From: an uncultured Porphyromonadaceae bacterium | GTDB taxonomy: Bacteria; Bacteroidota; Bacteroidia; Bacteroidales; Muribaculaceae | NCBI GenBank assembly: GCA_947174995.1 | Contig: CAMWLC010000003.1 | Span: 1 to 64,000, forward strand | DNA length: 64,000 nucleotides | Reading direction: 5' to 3' | Part shown: positions 1 through 7,950 of the stretch, one piece after another | Position numbering within the stretch: position 1 is the stretch's first letter | How the letters are laid out: each line of letters opens with the position of its first letter | Program-made: the position numbers and the translations under genes | The notes under the pieces: model-generated | What the model was told of the DNA's origin: nothing | Seen by the model: the letters and a program-made list of their open reading frames with translations, nothing else | Databases searched by the model: none

Positions 1-48
1 GATTGCCACTCTCACAGCCCTTGCCATTTCCTCTGCCTGTACTGTCAT
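1..48 (-). CDS. Start of a further phage gene, cut by the window edge
   Basis: Only the first 16 codons are visible: an ATG at 48 followed by an open frame reading MTVQAEEMARAVRVAI to the edge. The ATG lies four bases after the stop codon of the preceding gene on the same strand, the tight spacing used elsewhere in this capsid operon. This suggests a real head-completion or connector gene running leftwards out of the window. Function cannot be assigned from 16 residues. Confidence 0.5.
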   Translation of the reverse strand, partial: MTVQAEEMARAVRVAI

Positions 49-52
49 GGCG

Positions 53-688
53 TTACACGAAATTGAAGGTTATGCCGTATTTGGCTGCGCACTCCTGAAT
101 GTCGGCGATTCTGCGGAGAGGTGCAGGTTTCTCGCCGAAATGCTCCTGAAGATATTGCTTCGCAACGTCGCTGCAGCTCACTTCGACAACTTCCAGATTG
201 CTCTCCCCGGCCTCTTCCTTTTCGGTCTTTGCCTCGCCGGTCGATTCTTCTTCGGCTGTCTCGGTAGTCGATTCAGGATCGGGCTCCGGTTTTTCTTCGG
301 GTATGTCGATAGGTGCCTCTTCCTGAATCGGTGGAGGCGTTGGTGATGCAGCCTCTCTTATAAGCTCTGCTTTGGCCATTCCGGGATTAGGTGCCGGTGC
401 TTCCTCCGCTTCCTCTTTCTTAGATTCAGTAGGATTCTTGCCGATTTTCACTTCTCCCTGCATGGGGTATTTAGCCAGAAGGGTTATTGCCCCCTTCGCG
501 AAGTCGTTGCTTCTCTCGATGGCAAGCTGCACTATCGGGTCGGCGGTCGTGAACGTGGCCGGGGTGACTCCGTTTTTCGTCGTCTGTCCTCCGGTGAAGG
601 AGACATGCACCTTTGTCTTTCCCAGATGGAAAGTCGTGTGCTTCTCCGCCAGAGTGTGGTAGGCGTAGGTCTTTTTATATTTCTTCAT
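53..688 (-). CDS. Phage head-operon protein of unknown function (211 aa)
   Basis: I do not recognise this protein. It follows the major capsid gene on the same strand and is followed after four bases by another gene, so it belongs to the head operon. Three parts are visible: a basic, probably beta-rich N-terminal domain of about 85 residues (starting MKKYKKTYAYHTLAEKH), a long Glu/Pro/Thr-rich acidic linker of about 70 residues, and a short C-terminal segment of about 40 residues (VAKQYLQEHFG to the end) that looks helical. Two small domains joined by an acidic linker would fit a head decoration or completion protein, but that rests on position only. A strong hairpin separates it from the capsid gene. 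Confidence 0.75.
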   Translation of the reverse strand: MKKYKKTYAYHTLAEKHTTFHLGKTKVHVSFTGGQTTKNGVTPATFTTADPIVQLAIERSNDFAKGAITLLAKYPMQGEVKIGKNPTESKKEEAEEAPAPNPGMAKAELIREAASPTPPPIQEEAPIDIPEEKPEPDPESTTETAEEESTGEAKTEKEEAGESNLEVVEVSCSDVAKQYLQEHFGEKPAPLRRIADIQECAAKYGITFNFV

Positions 689-706
689 TGCTCTAAAGAT
701 TTATAT

Positions 707-748
707 GGGAGTGGAGAGCCTATCCGCGTCCGGTAGGTCTCCACTCCC
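707..748 (-). terminator. Long hairpin between capsid gene and next gene
   Basis: An 11-bp perfect stem (GGGAGTGGAGA at 707..717, TCTCCACTCCC at 738..748) continues inward through CCTA/TAGG and CCG/CGG to a four-base loop, with single-base bulges. It lies 24 bases after the capsid stop. On the minus strand it is followed by ATATAAATC, not by a T-run, so it may be a partial terminator, a processing site or a 3' stabiliser that lets capsid mRNA outnumber downstream mRNA. Confidence 0.6.
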
Positions 749-772
749 GGACTCATAAAAAGGGGTTTCAGA

Positions 773-2299
773 TTAGTTGGCCTTGATTTCGCCGACGTAT
801 TCGGTCCACTTCTTATCCTTGTAGAGCCAGCTCTGACCGGTCATTGCTCCTGCGTCTATGCCCGGACAGTCAACCATGAGGACGTAGACCTTGCCGTCGG
901 TGGGATTCTTGGGAGCGGTGGAGTCTCCCCAAAGCTCGAAGGTGGTCTGACCCTCGACTGAGCAGTTGCCCTCGCCGTCGATCCAGATATGGGCGTTCCC
1001 TTTAAGTCCGAGAGCGTCCCACACAACCGTGCTTTCCCTCTTGGCCTCTTCCCCCTCGATGTCCTCGCTGCTCTTGTGCTCGGCTGAGTAGACGTAATGC
1101 ACAAGGCCGTTGTGGTAGTTGATTACTGCGGCTGAGTTGCTCCAGCCCAGACGGTCAAGGCAGGGTTCAAGCTTGAACTCAAGGTCGCCGAAGATGGTGT
1201 GAATTGCGGTGACCTCCCAACCGATCTTGTTGGTCTTGACGTTGATCTGCACCTCCGGATGCTTGGAGAAGTCGATTGTCTGGATGTTCTCGACGAAGTT
1301 CTTGCCGCAAAGGATGATTACCGACTTGGGTACGTCGTCGCCGGTGAAAATCATCTTGGCAAGTGCGATGAACTCTTCATAAGTCCACTTCCCGGCTTTG
1401 TCGAGGTGGCGGCGTATCTGCCAGCGAACGCCTTCGGTGGTGTAGATGAACTGGTCGCCCAGCTTAGTGCTGACGGTGAATTTCGACGAGCGGCTTGCCC
1501 ACAGCGTGCGGTTGCCGTCCGTCTTGAACTTCTTGATCTGCATCTGCGCGATGAGTGCCTTACCGAAGGGGATGTGCTTGCGCTGAGCCTCGAAGTAGTC
1601 GCTCACCACACTGGAGAAGCCTCTCTTCTGGCAGTATATCATGCTCGGCGAGGGGACGATGATGTTGGGTGCTACGTCCTTCTGCGTCTCGTAGAGGGCG
1701 TTGGCGAGTCCTACGAGGGTTGTGCCGGCCGGTATTTCAGGCACGGTGCCGATTGCGTCGGTCTCGTTGGCCTTCTTGCCGTTCACGGCCATTACGATAG
1801 GCTCTTTGTCTACATCCGTGAAGCCGGTGACGAAAAGCATAAGCTCCTGTCCGGGTGTCACGTTCTTGCCCTTCTTGTCGTAACCGTCCACTCCCTTCAC
1901 GAGAATGGTTGTGTAGGGCTGGAAAAGGCCTCGGTCGGCCTTGTTGAGTTTGAGCACTACGTTCTCGTCTGTACCGTCGCCAACCTTAGCGATGGTTACA
2001 GCCTGACAGCGTGGCTCGTCGAGTGCGAAATGCTCCACTTCGGGAGAGGTCACCGAGACGCGCTTTGCCTGAAGCATAAGCTGCATCAGCGGCGTGTCGT
2101 CGCTGTTGAATTCATAGATGTTGCGGTCTATGTCACTCTCGATGAAGTGACCGGGGCCGATGTCTCCTGTGGCGTTGGCTGCCGTGCTGACGGTTGCGGC
2201 CTGACCCTGAACCTGTGTGTTCAGTCCCCCTGTGCCGGGAGCGGTCGTGACCGTGCCGGTTCCGGTTTCTACCGGGCTGTTGGTTAAATCGTCTGCCAT
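773..2299 (-). CDS. Major capsid protein (508 aa)
   Basis: This is the probable shell subunit of the phage head. It lies directly downstream of a scaffold-like gene and has the size of a large HK97-fold capsid protein. The N-terminal 50 residues are Thr/Gly/Ala-rich and flexible-looking. They lead into a segment (IESDIDRNIYEFNSDDTPL at about 53..71) that I associate with the DUF5309/SU10-like capsid family of Bacteroidota phages. Later segments such as KRVSVTSPEVEHFALDE and the middle beta-rich stretch fit that family. The start at 2299 is the only sensible ATG. The gene begins 26 bases after a 54-residue gene whose protein copies its N-terminal arm. Family assignment is from memory of sequence patterns, not a search. 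Confidence 0.78.
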   Translation of the reverse strand: MADDLTNSPVETGTGTVTTAPGTGGLNTQVQGQAATVSTAANATGDIGPGHFIESDIDRNIYEFNSDDTPLMQLMLQAKRVSVTSPEVEHFALDEPRCQAVTIAKVGDGTDENVVLKLNKADRGLFQPYTTILVKGVDGYDKKGKNVTPGQELMLFVTGFTDVDKEPIVMAVNGKKANETDAIGTVPEIPAGTTLVGLANALYETQKDVAPNIIVPSPSMIYCQKRGFSSVVSDYFEAQRKHIPFGKALIAQMQIKKFKTDGNRTLWASRSSKFTVSTKLGDQFIYTTEGVRWQIRRHLDKAGKWTYEEFIALAKMIFTGDDVPKSVIILCGKNFVENIQTIDFSKHPEVQINVKTNKIGWEVTAIHTIFGDLEFKLEPCLDRLGWSNSAAVINYHNGLVHYVYSAEHKSSEDIEGEEAKRESTVVWDALGLKGNAHIWIDGEGNCSVEGQTTFELWGDSTAPKNPTDGKVYVLMVDCPGIDAGAMTGQSWLYKDKKWTEYVGEIKAN

Positions 2300-2325
2300 G
2301 TTAAGAAATTATTAATTGGTTTATA

Positions 2326-2490
2326 CTATTTTCGGTCGGTCTCGATCAGGCCTCCCGGTCTTATTCCTCCGGTAGTGGATGCAATCGCGCTTATGGTGGC
2401 CGCATATCCCGGCATCTGGCATTTCAGCCCTCCAGTCCCTGTCTGAGCCTCCTGCTGTGGAGTTTTTACTATCTTTACTACCTGTGGCAT
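2326..2490 (-). CDS. 54-aa paralogue of the capsid N-terminal arm
   Basis: A short gene starts with ATG at 2490, five bases after the scaffold stop codon, and ends with TAG at 2326..2328, 26 bases before the capsid start. Residues 18..52 align without gaps to capsid residues 22..56 with 20 identities in 35 positions. Shared are GTGGL, AAT-S, TG-I-PG and IE-D. The codons differ widely between the two copies, so protein sequence rather than DNA has been conserved. The body of the capsid fold is absent. The protein could bind where the capsid arm normally binds (scaffold or neighbouring subunits), or be a minor head component. A decayed capsid duplication is the alternative, but the clean frame and tight spacing on both sides argue for a working gene. 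Confidence 0.75.
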   Translation of the reverse strand: MPQVVKIVKTPQQEAQTGTGGLKCQMPGYAATISAIASTTGGIRPGGLIETDRK

Positions 2491-2495
2491 AGTCC

Positions 2496-3239
2496 TTAGT
2501 CAGCTTCGCGCGCAAGGTCGAAGACGCTCTGCTTCTTGTTGGCCTTCTGGCTCGGTGTGCCGTTGCGTCCGTTGAGGTTGGTGATTCCGTCTCCCTTCTT
2601 GGAGTTGCGCATCTTCTCCACAATCTTGGCGTTGCGTCCGGCCACTTCTCCCTCTTCCTGAGCGTTGGCTACGTCCGCGTCATGGTTCAGGGCGTTCGCT
2701 ATCAGGGTTATGGTCTCAGGCGAGAGTATGCCCATGATTCCCTCGCGGATTATCTGCACCCATGCCGCGCCGATAGCGTCTATCTGCTCGTCGCTGAGGC
2801 CGTTCTGCTGCTGATATTCCGGAAGGGTCTTGTTCAGGGTGGTGTCCATGTTGCGCTCATACTCTTCGTCGAGCTGCTTGCTCTTGGCGAGTCGGTCAAG
2901 ATATTCCTTGTTGGCTGCCTCGATTTTATCCTGCATGGCCGGATCGTCCATTACGTCCTTGACCTGTATTCCTAAGCGTCTGACGAGACTCGTCACAGGG
3001 TCTTTCCCCTCGCGCATGTCGTTGAGGATAAAGGCGGCCTGTGGGTTCTCCCTGAACATATTGCTCAGTGATTTCTCCCTCTCCTTCATCGCGCCGTTCT
3101 CTGCCTCAAAAGCGTCGTAATCGTCTGAAATCTGTCCGAAGATTTCTTCGTCGTCCTCGAATTTCTTTTCAGGATATTTGGTGCGCAGTCGTTCCAGATG
3201 TTGGTCGCGTCTGCTTCTAACCGGGTTATTCTCAGCCAT
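2496..3239 (-). CDS. Scaffold-like phage head assembly protein (247 aa)
   Basis: A highly charged, mostly helical protein with strong coiled-coil character, directly upstream of the capsid gene as scaffolding proteins usually are. It begins MAENNPVRSRRDQHLERL, has an acidic helical section (KFEDDEEIFGQISDDYDAFE), a long helical middle with Asp/Glu/Lys runs, and a basic C-terminus (ANKKQSVFDLAREAD) of the kind that contacts capsid subunits. I place the start at the ATG at 3239; an in-frame TTG two codons earlier is a less likely start. It heads the operon scaffold, capsid-arm paralogue, capsid, 211-aa gene. Assignment rests on composition and gene order, as scaffold sequences are poorly conserved. 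Confidence 0.7.
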   Translation of the reverse strand: MAENNPVRSRRDQHLERLRTKYPEKKFEDDEEIFGQISDDYDAFEAENGAMKEREKSLSNMFRENPQAAFILNDMREGKDPVTSLVRRLGIQVKDVMDDPAMQDKIEAANKEYLDRLAKSKQLDEEYERNMDTTLNKTLPEYQQQNGLSDEQIDAIGAAWVQIIREGIMGILSPETITLIANALNHDADVANAQEEGEVAGRNAKIVEKMRNSKKGDGITNLNGRNGTPSQKANKKQSVFDLAREAD

Positions 3240-3276
3240 ATTCAAAAAGTTGTGTTGATGCGTATGTTACTGGCCG

Positions 3277-3284
3277 CAAAAATA
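3277..3284 (-). promoter_or_regulatory. Promoter -7 box for the capsid operon
   Basis: The minus strand reads TATTTTTG, a perfect match to the Bacteroidota TAnnTTTG -7 element, about 38 bases upstream of the scaffold ATG. No clear -33 TTG is seen at the usual distance. It forms a divergent pair with the box at 3332..3339. Confidence 0.5.
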
Positions 3285-3331
3285 ACTCATTATAACCTAT
3301 CTCATTTTTAAGTGTTGTCGCGTGAATTGAT

Positions 3332-3339
3332 TAATTTTG
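3332..3339 (+). promoter_or_regulatory. Promoter -7 box for the terminase unit
   Basis: TAATTTTG on the plus strand matches TAnnTTTG exactly and ends 15 bases before the ATG at 3355, implying a very short leader. The -33 element is not obvious. Confidence 0.5.
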
Positions 3340-3354
3340 CATTGAGGCAGTATC

Positions 3355-3828
3355 ATGAAGTATTTCGGTTCCACAGTCACTTTCACGCGCGAACGCAATG
3401 CGGACATCATGCGTGTGTTTCGGCAAAAGCTTGTCGAGGCAGACTTCATACGCATGGACGATATTTGCCGTCAGGTGGCAGAGTCTCCCTCTTCCCGGTT
3501 CTGGGTGAGTGCGGAGCGTGCCGCTGTTGTCATTTCCTCGATGGAGGCCGGACGCGCCGTCCCCTGTCTGACGGAAATGAAGCGTGAGATGTTCGACGAG
3601 ATTTTCCGTAGGTATAAGGAGATGCGGATTCTTCGTCCGGAAGAGTCCCTGTTGGATTTGGTTGCGGTCATTGTCAATCAGCCCGCGCCTAAATTCTATT
3701 TCACTCCCCGGACGGTCAAGGAGTTTGTGCGCCGCATTCGCAGTGGCTGGTATGACCGGAAGCAGTGTAGCTTAGAGGAAGATGGATTTAGCGAAGGAAA
3801 TAAAGGAGAGGTTCGACCTGATTATTGA
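3355..3828 (+). CDS. Probable small terminase subunit or packaging partner (157 aa)
   Basis: A small, basic, mainly helical protein whose end overlaps the start of the large terminase gene by 47 bases in another frame. This is the classical position of the small terminase subunit, which recognises phage DNA for packaging. I see no named motif. The N-terminal half is rich in Arg and has helix-turn-helix-like spacing (MDDICRQVAE, WVSAERAAVVISSM). It ends with a basic stretch (RTVKEFVRRIRSGWYDRKQ). The start at 3355 is supported by a perfect -7 promoter box just upstream. A second candidate for the small subunit exists at 30546..30974. Confidence 0.65.
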   Translation: MKYFGSTVTFTRERNADIMRVFRQKLVEADFIRMDDICRQVAESPSSRFWVSAERAAVVISSMEAGRAVPCLTEMKREMFDEIFRRYKEMRILRPEESLLDLVAVIVNQPAPKFYFTPRTVKEFVRRIRSGWYDRKQCSLEEDGFSEGNKGEVRPDY

Positions 3829-5923
3829 CCTCCTGAAGGAGAATGACAGGCGCAACGAGATCATCTACGCGAAGTTCGACCCGATTACCGGGGAAGGCTC
3901 CGTAGGTGAGCGTGTCCGTGTCGAGATTCCTGATTTCGTTATTCCCGTTCAGTGGCTTCCTGAAAGCATGATGAAGGTTGAGTTTGTCCGCAGGTTGGTC
4001 GAGGCCGGTTCCATCAAGCTGTTTCTTTCCGGCTTCCTCGGTGTGGAGCCTAACCCCTCCGACGCTTCAAAGGTGGCCACTCAGTTGATGCGTCTCCGCT
4101 ATCGGCATGACTTCCCTTTCTGGTGCGCCACTCTTGTGAAAGTGAAGAAAAAGGGCGGTGGTGATGATGTCCTGTTCCGGCTCTGGTATCCTCAGCGTCG
4201 CCTCGTAGAGATGTTTGAAAAAAGCCGGTTGGCCGGTGAGCCGATACGCATTGTCATGCTGAAGGCTCGCCAGTGGGGAGGCTCCACCACTACGCAGCTC
4301 TATATGGCATGGCTCCAGTTCCTCCATAAGAAAGGCCTCAACTCCCTCATCATCGCCCATCAGGGTTCTGCCTCCGACGAGATCAAGGATATGTTCGACC
4401 GTATGATTGCCGATTATCCTGTTGAGATGCTGCATCCCCTCGGCGATTCATGGTCTGACACTGAGGTTAAGATGGTGGGTGTTGGTAAGTCGGGCTCTAT
4501 TCACCGTGTGCCTCAACGCAACTGCAAGATAAAGATAGGTACTGCCGAGCGTCCGGATTCTTGCCGTGGTGGTGATTACAACCTTGTGCATCTTTCAGAG
4601 GTCGGACTGTGGAAGAAAACCGAAAACAAGACCCCGGAGGATATTGTGCGCTCCGCTTGCTCCGGTATTCTCTTCCGGCCATACACCATGATTGTCTATG
4701 AGTCTACGGCCAACGGAACCGGCAATTTCTTCCACTCCGAATATCATGCGGCCGCATACCCTGACCCTGACGCTAAGGTTCACTCCCAGTTCTCGCCCCT
4801 CTTTATTCCCTGGTATGAGATTGAGCAGTATTCCCTTCTCTTCAAGTCTTTCAGCGATAAGGTGATATTCGCCTTTCAGCTCTGGAGCAACCGGGAGTCT
4901 CGCACGGCCATGTCCGCGCGTGAGGAGTCTGGCCGCTATCTGTGGTGGCTTTGGGAGAAGGGTGCCACGCTGGAGGCTATCAACTGGTATGTCCATGAGC
5001 GTGCCGGAAAGAACTCCCATGACGTCATGGCCTCCGAATATCCCTCTGACGATGTGGAGGCGTTCGTGCATTCAGGCTCTATGGTGTTCGACAAATATCT
5101 GGTGAAGGAGTTTGAGGGTGCATGTTCCATTCCACGGTTCATAGGGGAGATCAACGGTGATGCCAACGAAGGCCGTCAGTGCATGAAGAATATCCGCTTC
5201 CGTGAGGACGGTCAGGCTAATTTCTGGATCTGGGCTATGCCGGAGATTGACCCGGAGGTAAAGGTTACAAACCGCTACCTCGTCGTTGTCGATATTGGAG
5301 GCCGGTCCAACAAGGCCGACTGGTCCGTGATAGCGGTGTTCGACCGTATCAACATGATAGACGGAGGCCGTCAGGCGATTGTTGCCCAGTGGAGAGGTCA
5401 CTGCGACATCGACCGCCTCGCTTGGCGTGCCGCTCAGATTGCCGCATGGTACGACAATGCCCTTCTCGTCATAGAGTCAAACACATTGGAGACACACGAC
5501 CGGGAGCGGCAGATCGAAGGCGGCGACCAGTCGCAGTATATCCTCAATCAGATTTCCGACGTATATCCCAACCTCTACGCTCGCCGTCAGTCCGAGGACG
5601 AGATTCGTCAGGGTATTCCCCGGAAATATGGCTTTCACACCAATGCCGCCACAAAGCCTATGATAATAACCACGCTCATAAAGTGCGTCCGCGATCATCT
5701 TTACACTGAGCGAGACCGTGAGGTTCTCAACGAGTTCCTGACCTATGAGCGGAAGCAGAACGGCGCATACGGCGCAATCGTCGGCAAGCATGACGACCTT
5801 CTTATGACCCGCGCCATCGGCCTTCACATTTCCCTTTATGAAATGGATATGCCTCAGATTATCAAAGTGTCTGAAATGAGGCATAAAAAAAGAAGAGGCC
5901 ACGTTTCCGAAGCCTCTATCTGA
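3782..5923 (+). CDS. terL: Phage terminase large subunit
   Basis: This is the motor that pumps DNA into the prohead and cuts it. The N-terminal ATPase has a Walker A-like motif KARQWGGST at 161..169, a Walker B region DYNLVHLSE ending in the catalytic Glu at 273, and a coupling motif YESTANG further on. The C-terminal RNase H-like nuclease shows its acidic residues at Asp504 (VVVDIGGRS), Glu565 (LVIESN) and Asp671/Asp672 (KHDDLL). Its 713 residues are within the range of large terminases, with about 100 extra N-terminal residues. It is the only late structural-module gene here on the plus strand, together with its small upstream partner, and converges on the portal gene with a 13-base gap. 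Confidence 0.93.
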   Translation: MDLAKEIKERFDLIIDLLKENDRRNEIIYAKFDPITGEGSVGERVRVEIPDFVIPVQWLPESMMKVEFVRRLVEAGSIKLFLSGFLGVEPNPSDASKVATQLMRLRYRHDFPFWCATLVKVKKKGGGDDVLFRLWYPQRRLVEMFEKSRLAGEPIRIVMLKARQWGGSTTTQLYMAWLQFLHKKGLNSLIIAHQGSASDEIKDMFDRMIADYPVEMLHPLGDSWSDTEVKMVGVGKSGSIHRVPQRNCKIKIGTAERPDSCRGGDYNLVHLSEVGLWKKTENKTPEDIVRSACSGILFRPYTMIVYESTANGTGNFFHSEYHAAAYPDPDAKVHSQFSPLFIPWYEIEQYSLLFKSFSDKVIFAFQLWSNRESRTAMSAREESGRYLWWLWEKGATLEAINWYVHERAGKNSHDVMASEYPSDDVEAFVHSGSMVFDKYLVKEFEGACSIPRFIGEINGDANEGRQCMKNIRFREDGQANFWIWAMPEIDPEVKVTNRYLVVVDIGGRSNKADWSVIAVFDRINMIDGGRQAIVAQWRGHCDIDRLAWRAAQIAAWYDNALLVIESNTLETHDRERQIEGGDQSQYILNQISDVYPNLYARRQSEDEIRQGIPRKYGFHTNAATKPMIITTLIKCVRDHLYTERDREVLNEFLTYERKQNGAYGAIVGKHDDLLMTRAIGLHISLYEMDMPQIIKVSEMRHKKRRGHVSEASI
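5894..5917 (-). terminator. Terminator for the portal gene, inside the end of terL
   Basis: A 6-bp stem (AGAGGC at 5894..5899, GCCTCT at 5912..5917) is followed on the minus strand by TCTTCTTTTTTTATG. It would stop transcription coming from the portal side. It lies within the last codons of the oppositely oriented terminase gene. Confidence 0.55.
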
Positions 5924-5936
5924 TTGTTGCCTGTTG

Positions 5937-7883
5937 TCATGCGGCGTTGAACATCGCCTGTGCCTGTCTCACTGCGTTCATGTCCGCTCCGGCCTGCGCC
6001 TGTCTCAGAAGTTCCGGAGATATATTGTCCGGTGTCTCTCCGCGCTCCAGTTGCTCCTGCTGGCTCTTCACGCTCTGCAGAAGGCCGTCCGCGAATGGGA
6101 AGTCGCCGTGTTCCAGAAGCTGTTGCAGCGTGATCTGTCCCATCTCGAATATCTTCATCAGGAAATCGTTCTGCATGGCCCTGTATGTAGGTGTCGCCGT
6201 GCTTTCAGTTATGCTCAGGTCAAATTCTATGTCGCTCAGCTTCGACGGGTCGTATATGGCCTCCTTCCCGGCTATGTTGCATGTCCTCTTGTCGTCATAA
6301 TACTGTTGGATATTCTTCACGTCCTTGTAGGCTCCCTCCTTCACGAAGTCCGAGAAGGTCTCTAAGAGGTCAAGCAGCGACGTCGTCGCGTTCTGCGTCT
6401 GCTGGCTGTAGAGGCTCGCGCTCATCCCCGAGAATCCCGGCTTCCCCTGGATCGCTCCGTTCACTCCTGATATGTCCTCAAAGAATTTAAGCTGCATGTT
6501 CAGAAGCTCCGATATTCCTATCTGGGTGCAGTTGTTGGCTATCTGCTTCGGTATCGTCGCGCTCTTGTTGGGCTTGAACACTATGATGCCGTCGGCTCTT
6601 GCCCATTCGTCTGCTATGTCGTCCATGCTCATGTGGTCCGGAAGTGCGTCCTCCGGGAAGAGAAGCACACCCTTCGCGCTCGTCTTCATGATGAAGTCGT
6701 AGAGCATTATCAGGCGGTTCACGTAGCGCTGCTGGTCTATCACGTCGGCGACGAACGAGTGTATCTCCCCGTCGATAAAGGGATAGGCCGCGAAGACATA
6801 AGGATGTTCCTTATGCTCGTATGGCGTCTCCCCCTCGTCGAGCACATCCCCGAAAGGAGTCAGGAAATAGTAATACCAGTATGAATCTATAAACCATTCA
6901 GCCTTGATCAGCGGTATCTCTTCCTCCGGTATTCCTAAAGCCGCTCCCTCTCTCCGGCGTTCCTCGTTCACTTTCACTACCTCTTCCTGATAGTCCTCCA
7001 GCTCTATCTTGAAAATATCGCCGCTGTTCGGGTCATGGCACCGGTAGCGTGCCTTGCTCTCCTTCCTCCATACCTCTATCACCCGGCAGAGGCTCGTATC
7101 TTCAGGCACGAGGAAGTCATACCGGTTGTTGAGCGGAAAGCCGAATCGCTGATAGGCTATCCCCACGACGTTGCGGTTCGATGCGTGGTTGTATATCTCC
7201 CTCAGTCGCCGCTCCTCCTCCGGGCTGTGGGCATACTTGCTTATCAGCTCACCATAGGTTATGTCGTGGATCTCGCCCAGGCAGCTCACGTCCCATCCCC
7301 GGAAATCCCTCATGTTCGGATCAATGAAGAAATTGTTGGGCTGCACATAGTCCGTCCAGCAGTCGAGGGTGTTGTTGCGCCATCCGTGCCATTTCCGGTG
7401 TACGACAAAGCCGGAGATAAGAAATTCCTCCATGCTCCGTGCGTTCACCTTCCTCATCCTGTTGCGTGCCATGTTGTATTGGAGCACCGTGCTCATCGTC
7501 TCGCCGAATTTCTGCTCGTCCCGGTCTCTGGCCGTGCAGGTCGGCTCCTTGTCCTGACTCTCATACACGCCTAAGACGCTCCTGATCATTCTCCGGATAA
7601 GGTTGTTCTTCAGCGGCAGGTTCCCCTGCTTCTTGATAAGCTCTGACTCCTTCATGCGTCGCCCGTCCACGCACACCATATCGTCCCACTGCTTGCCGTA
7701 GGTGTAGTTCTTGTTTCTCTCGCGGTCGCGCCTGAATTTGTCCATCAGCATCCAGTAGTGCTGTGCCTCCATCAGTACGTCAAATGCCTTCTTCTCTCCC
7801 CGGCGTGCCTTCTGCTCTGCCACGGAGTCATACTTGGCCTTCGGCAATACCTTGCTAAGCCTATGAAGTTTCTTCTTTGCCAT
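5937..7883 (-). CDS. Phage portal protein (648 aa)
   Basis: The portal forms the ring at one head vertex through which DNA enters and leaves. The length, the position beside the terminase, and the sequence pattern support this. Visible features are an N-terminal basic helix, the segment GKQWDD, the region LKNNLIRRMIRSVLGVYESQ at about 90..110, a conserved-looking GWDVSCLGEI and a long helical C-terminus rich in Gln. The C-terminal helices (from ISESTATPTYRAMQ on) fit the crown or barrel region of podovirus portals. It has its own promoter box just upstream, so it can be expressed separately from the giant gene before it. Family name not assigned. Confidence 0.85.
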   Translation of the reverse strand: MAKKKLHRLSKVLPKAKYDSVAEQKARRGEKKAFDVLMEAQHYWMLMDKFRRDRERNKNYTYGKQWDDMVCVDGRRMKESELIKKQGNLPLKNNLIRRMIRSVLGVYESQDKEPTCTARDRDEQKFGETMSTVLQYNMARNRMRKVNARSMEEFLISGFVVHRKWHGWRNNTLDCWTDYVQPNNFFIDPNMRDFRGWDVSCLGEIHDITYGELISKYAHSPEEERRLREIYNHASNRNVVGIAYQRFGFPLNNRYDFLVPEDTSLCRVIEVWRKESKARYRCHDPNSGDIFKIELEDYQEEVVKVNEERRREGAALGIPEEEIPLIKAEWFIDSYWYYYFLTPFGDVLDEGETPYEHKEHPYVFAAYPFIDGEIHSFVADVIDQQRYVNRLIMLYDFIMKTSAKGVLLFPEDALPDHMSMDDIADEWARADGIIVFKPNKSATIPKQIANNCTQIGISELLNMQLKFFEDISGVNGAIQGKPGFSGMSASLYSQQTQNATTSLLDLLETFSDFVKEGAYKDVKNIQQYYDDKRTCNIAGKEAIYDPSKLSDIEFDLSITESTATPTYRAMQNDFLMKIFEMGQITLQQLLEHGDFPFADGLLQSVKSQQEQLERGETPDNISPELLRQAQAGADMNAVRQAQAMFNAA

Positions 7884-7914
7884 GTCTGTTCTGTTATGTA
7901 TTGGAGCTGAGACG

Positions 7915-7922
7915 CAAAGATA
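7915..7922 (-). promoter_or_regulatory. Promoter -7 box for the portal gene
   Basis: The minus strand reads TATCTTTG, a perfect TAnnTTTG box, 31 bases upstream of the portal ATG and just after the stop codon of the giant gene. Confidence 0.55.
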
Positions 7923-7950
7923 ATAAATCCTTGCGCCCCGGCTCGTTTAA

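Noticed and set aside
1199-2287. Long plus-strand open frame (362 codons) opposite the capsid gene
   Set aside because: It mirrors the capsid frame; the product is Leu/His/Arg/Val-rich with no domain, as expected from reading the opposite strand of a real gene.
2321-2623. 100-codon minus-strand frame over the scaffold end
   Set aside because: Arg/Thr-rich and overlapping two better frames; the 54-residue capsid-arm gene in another frame explains the sequence.
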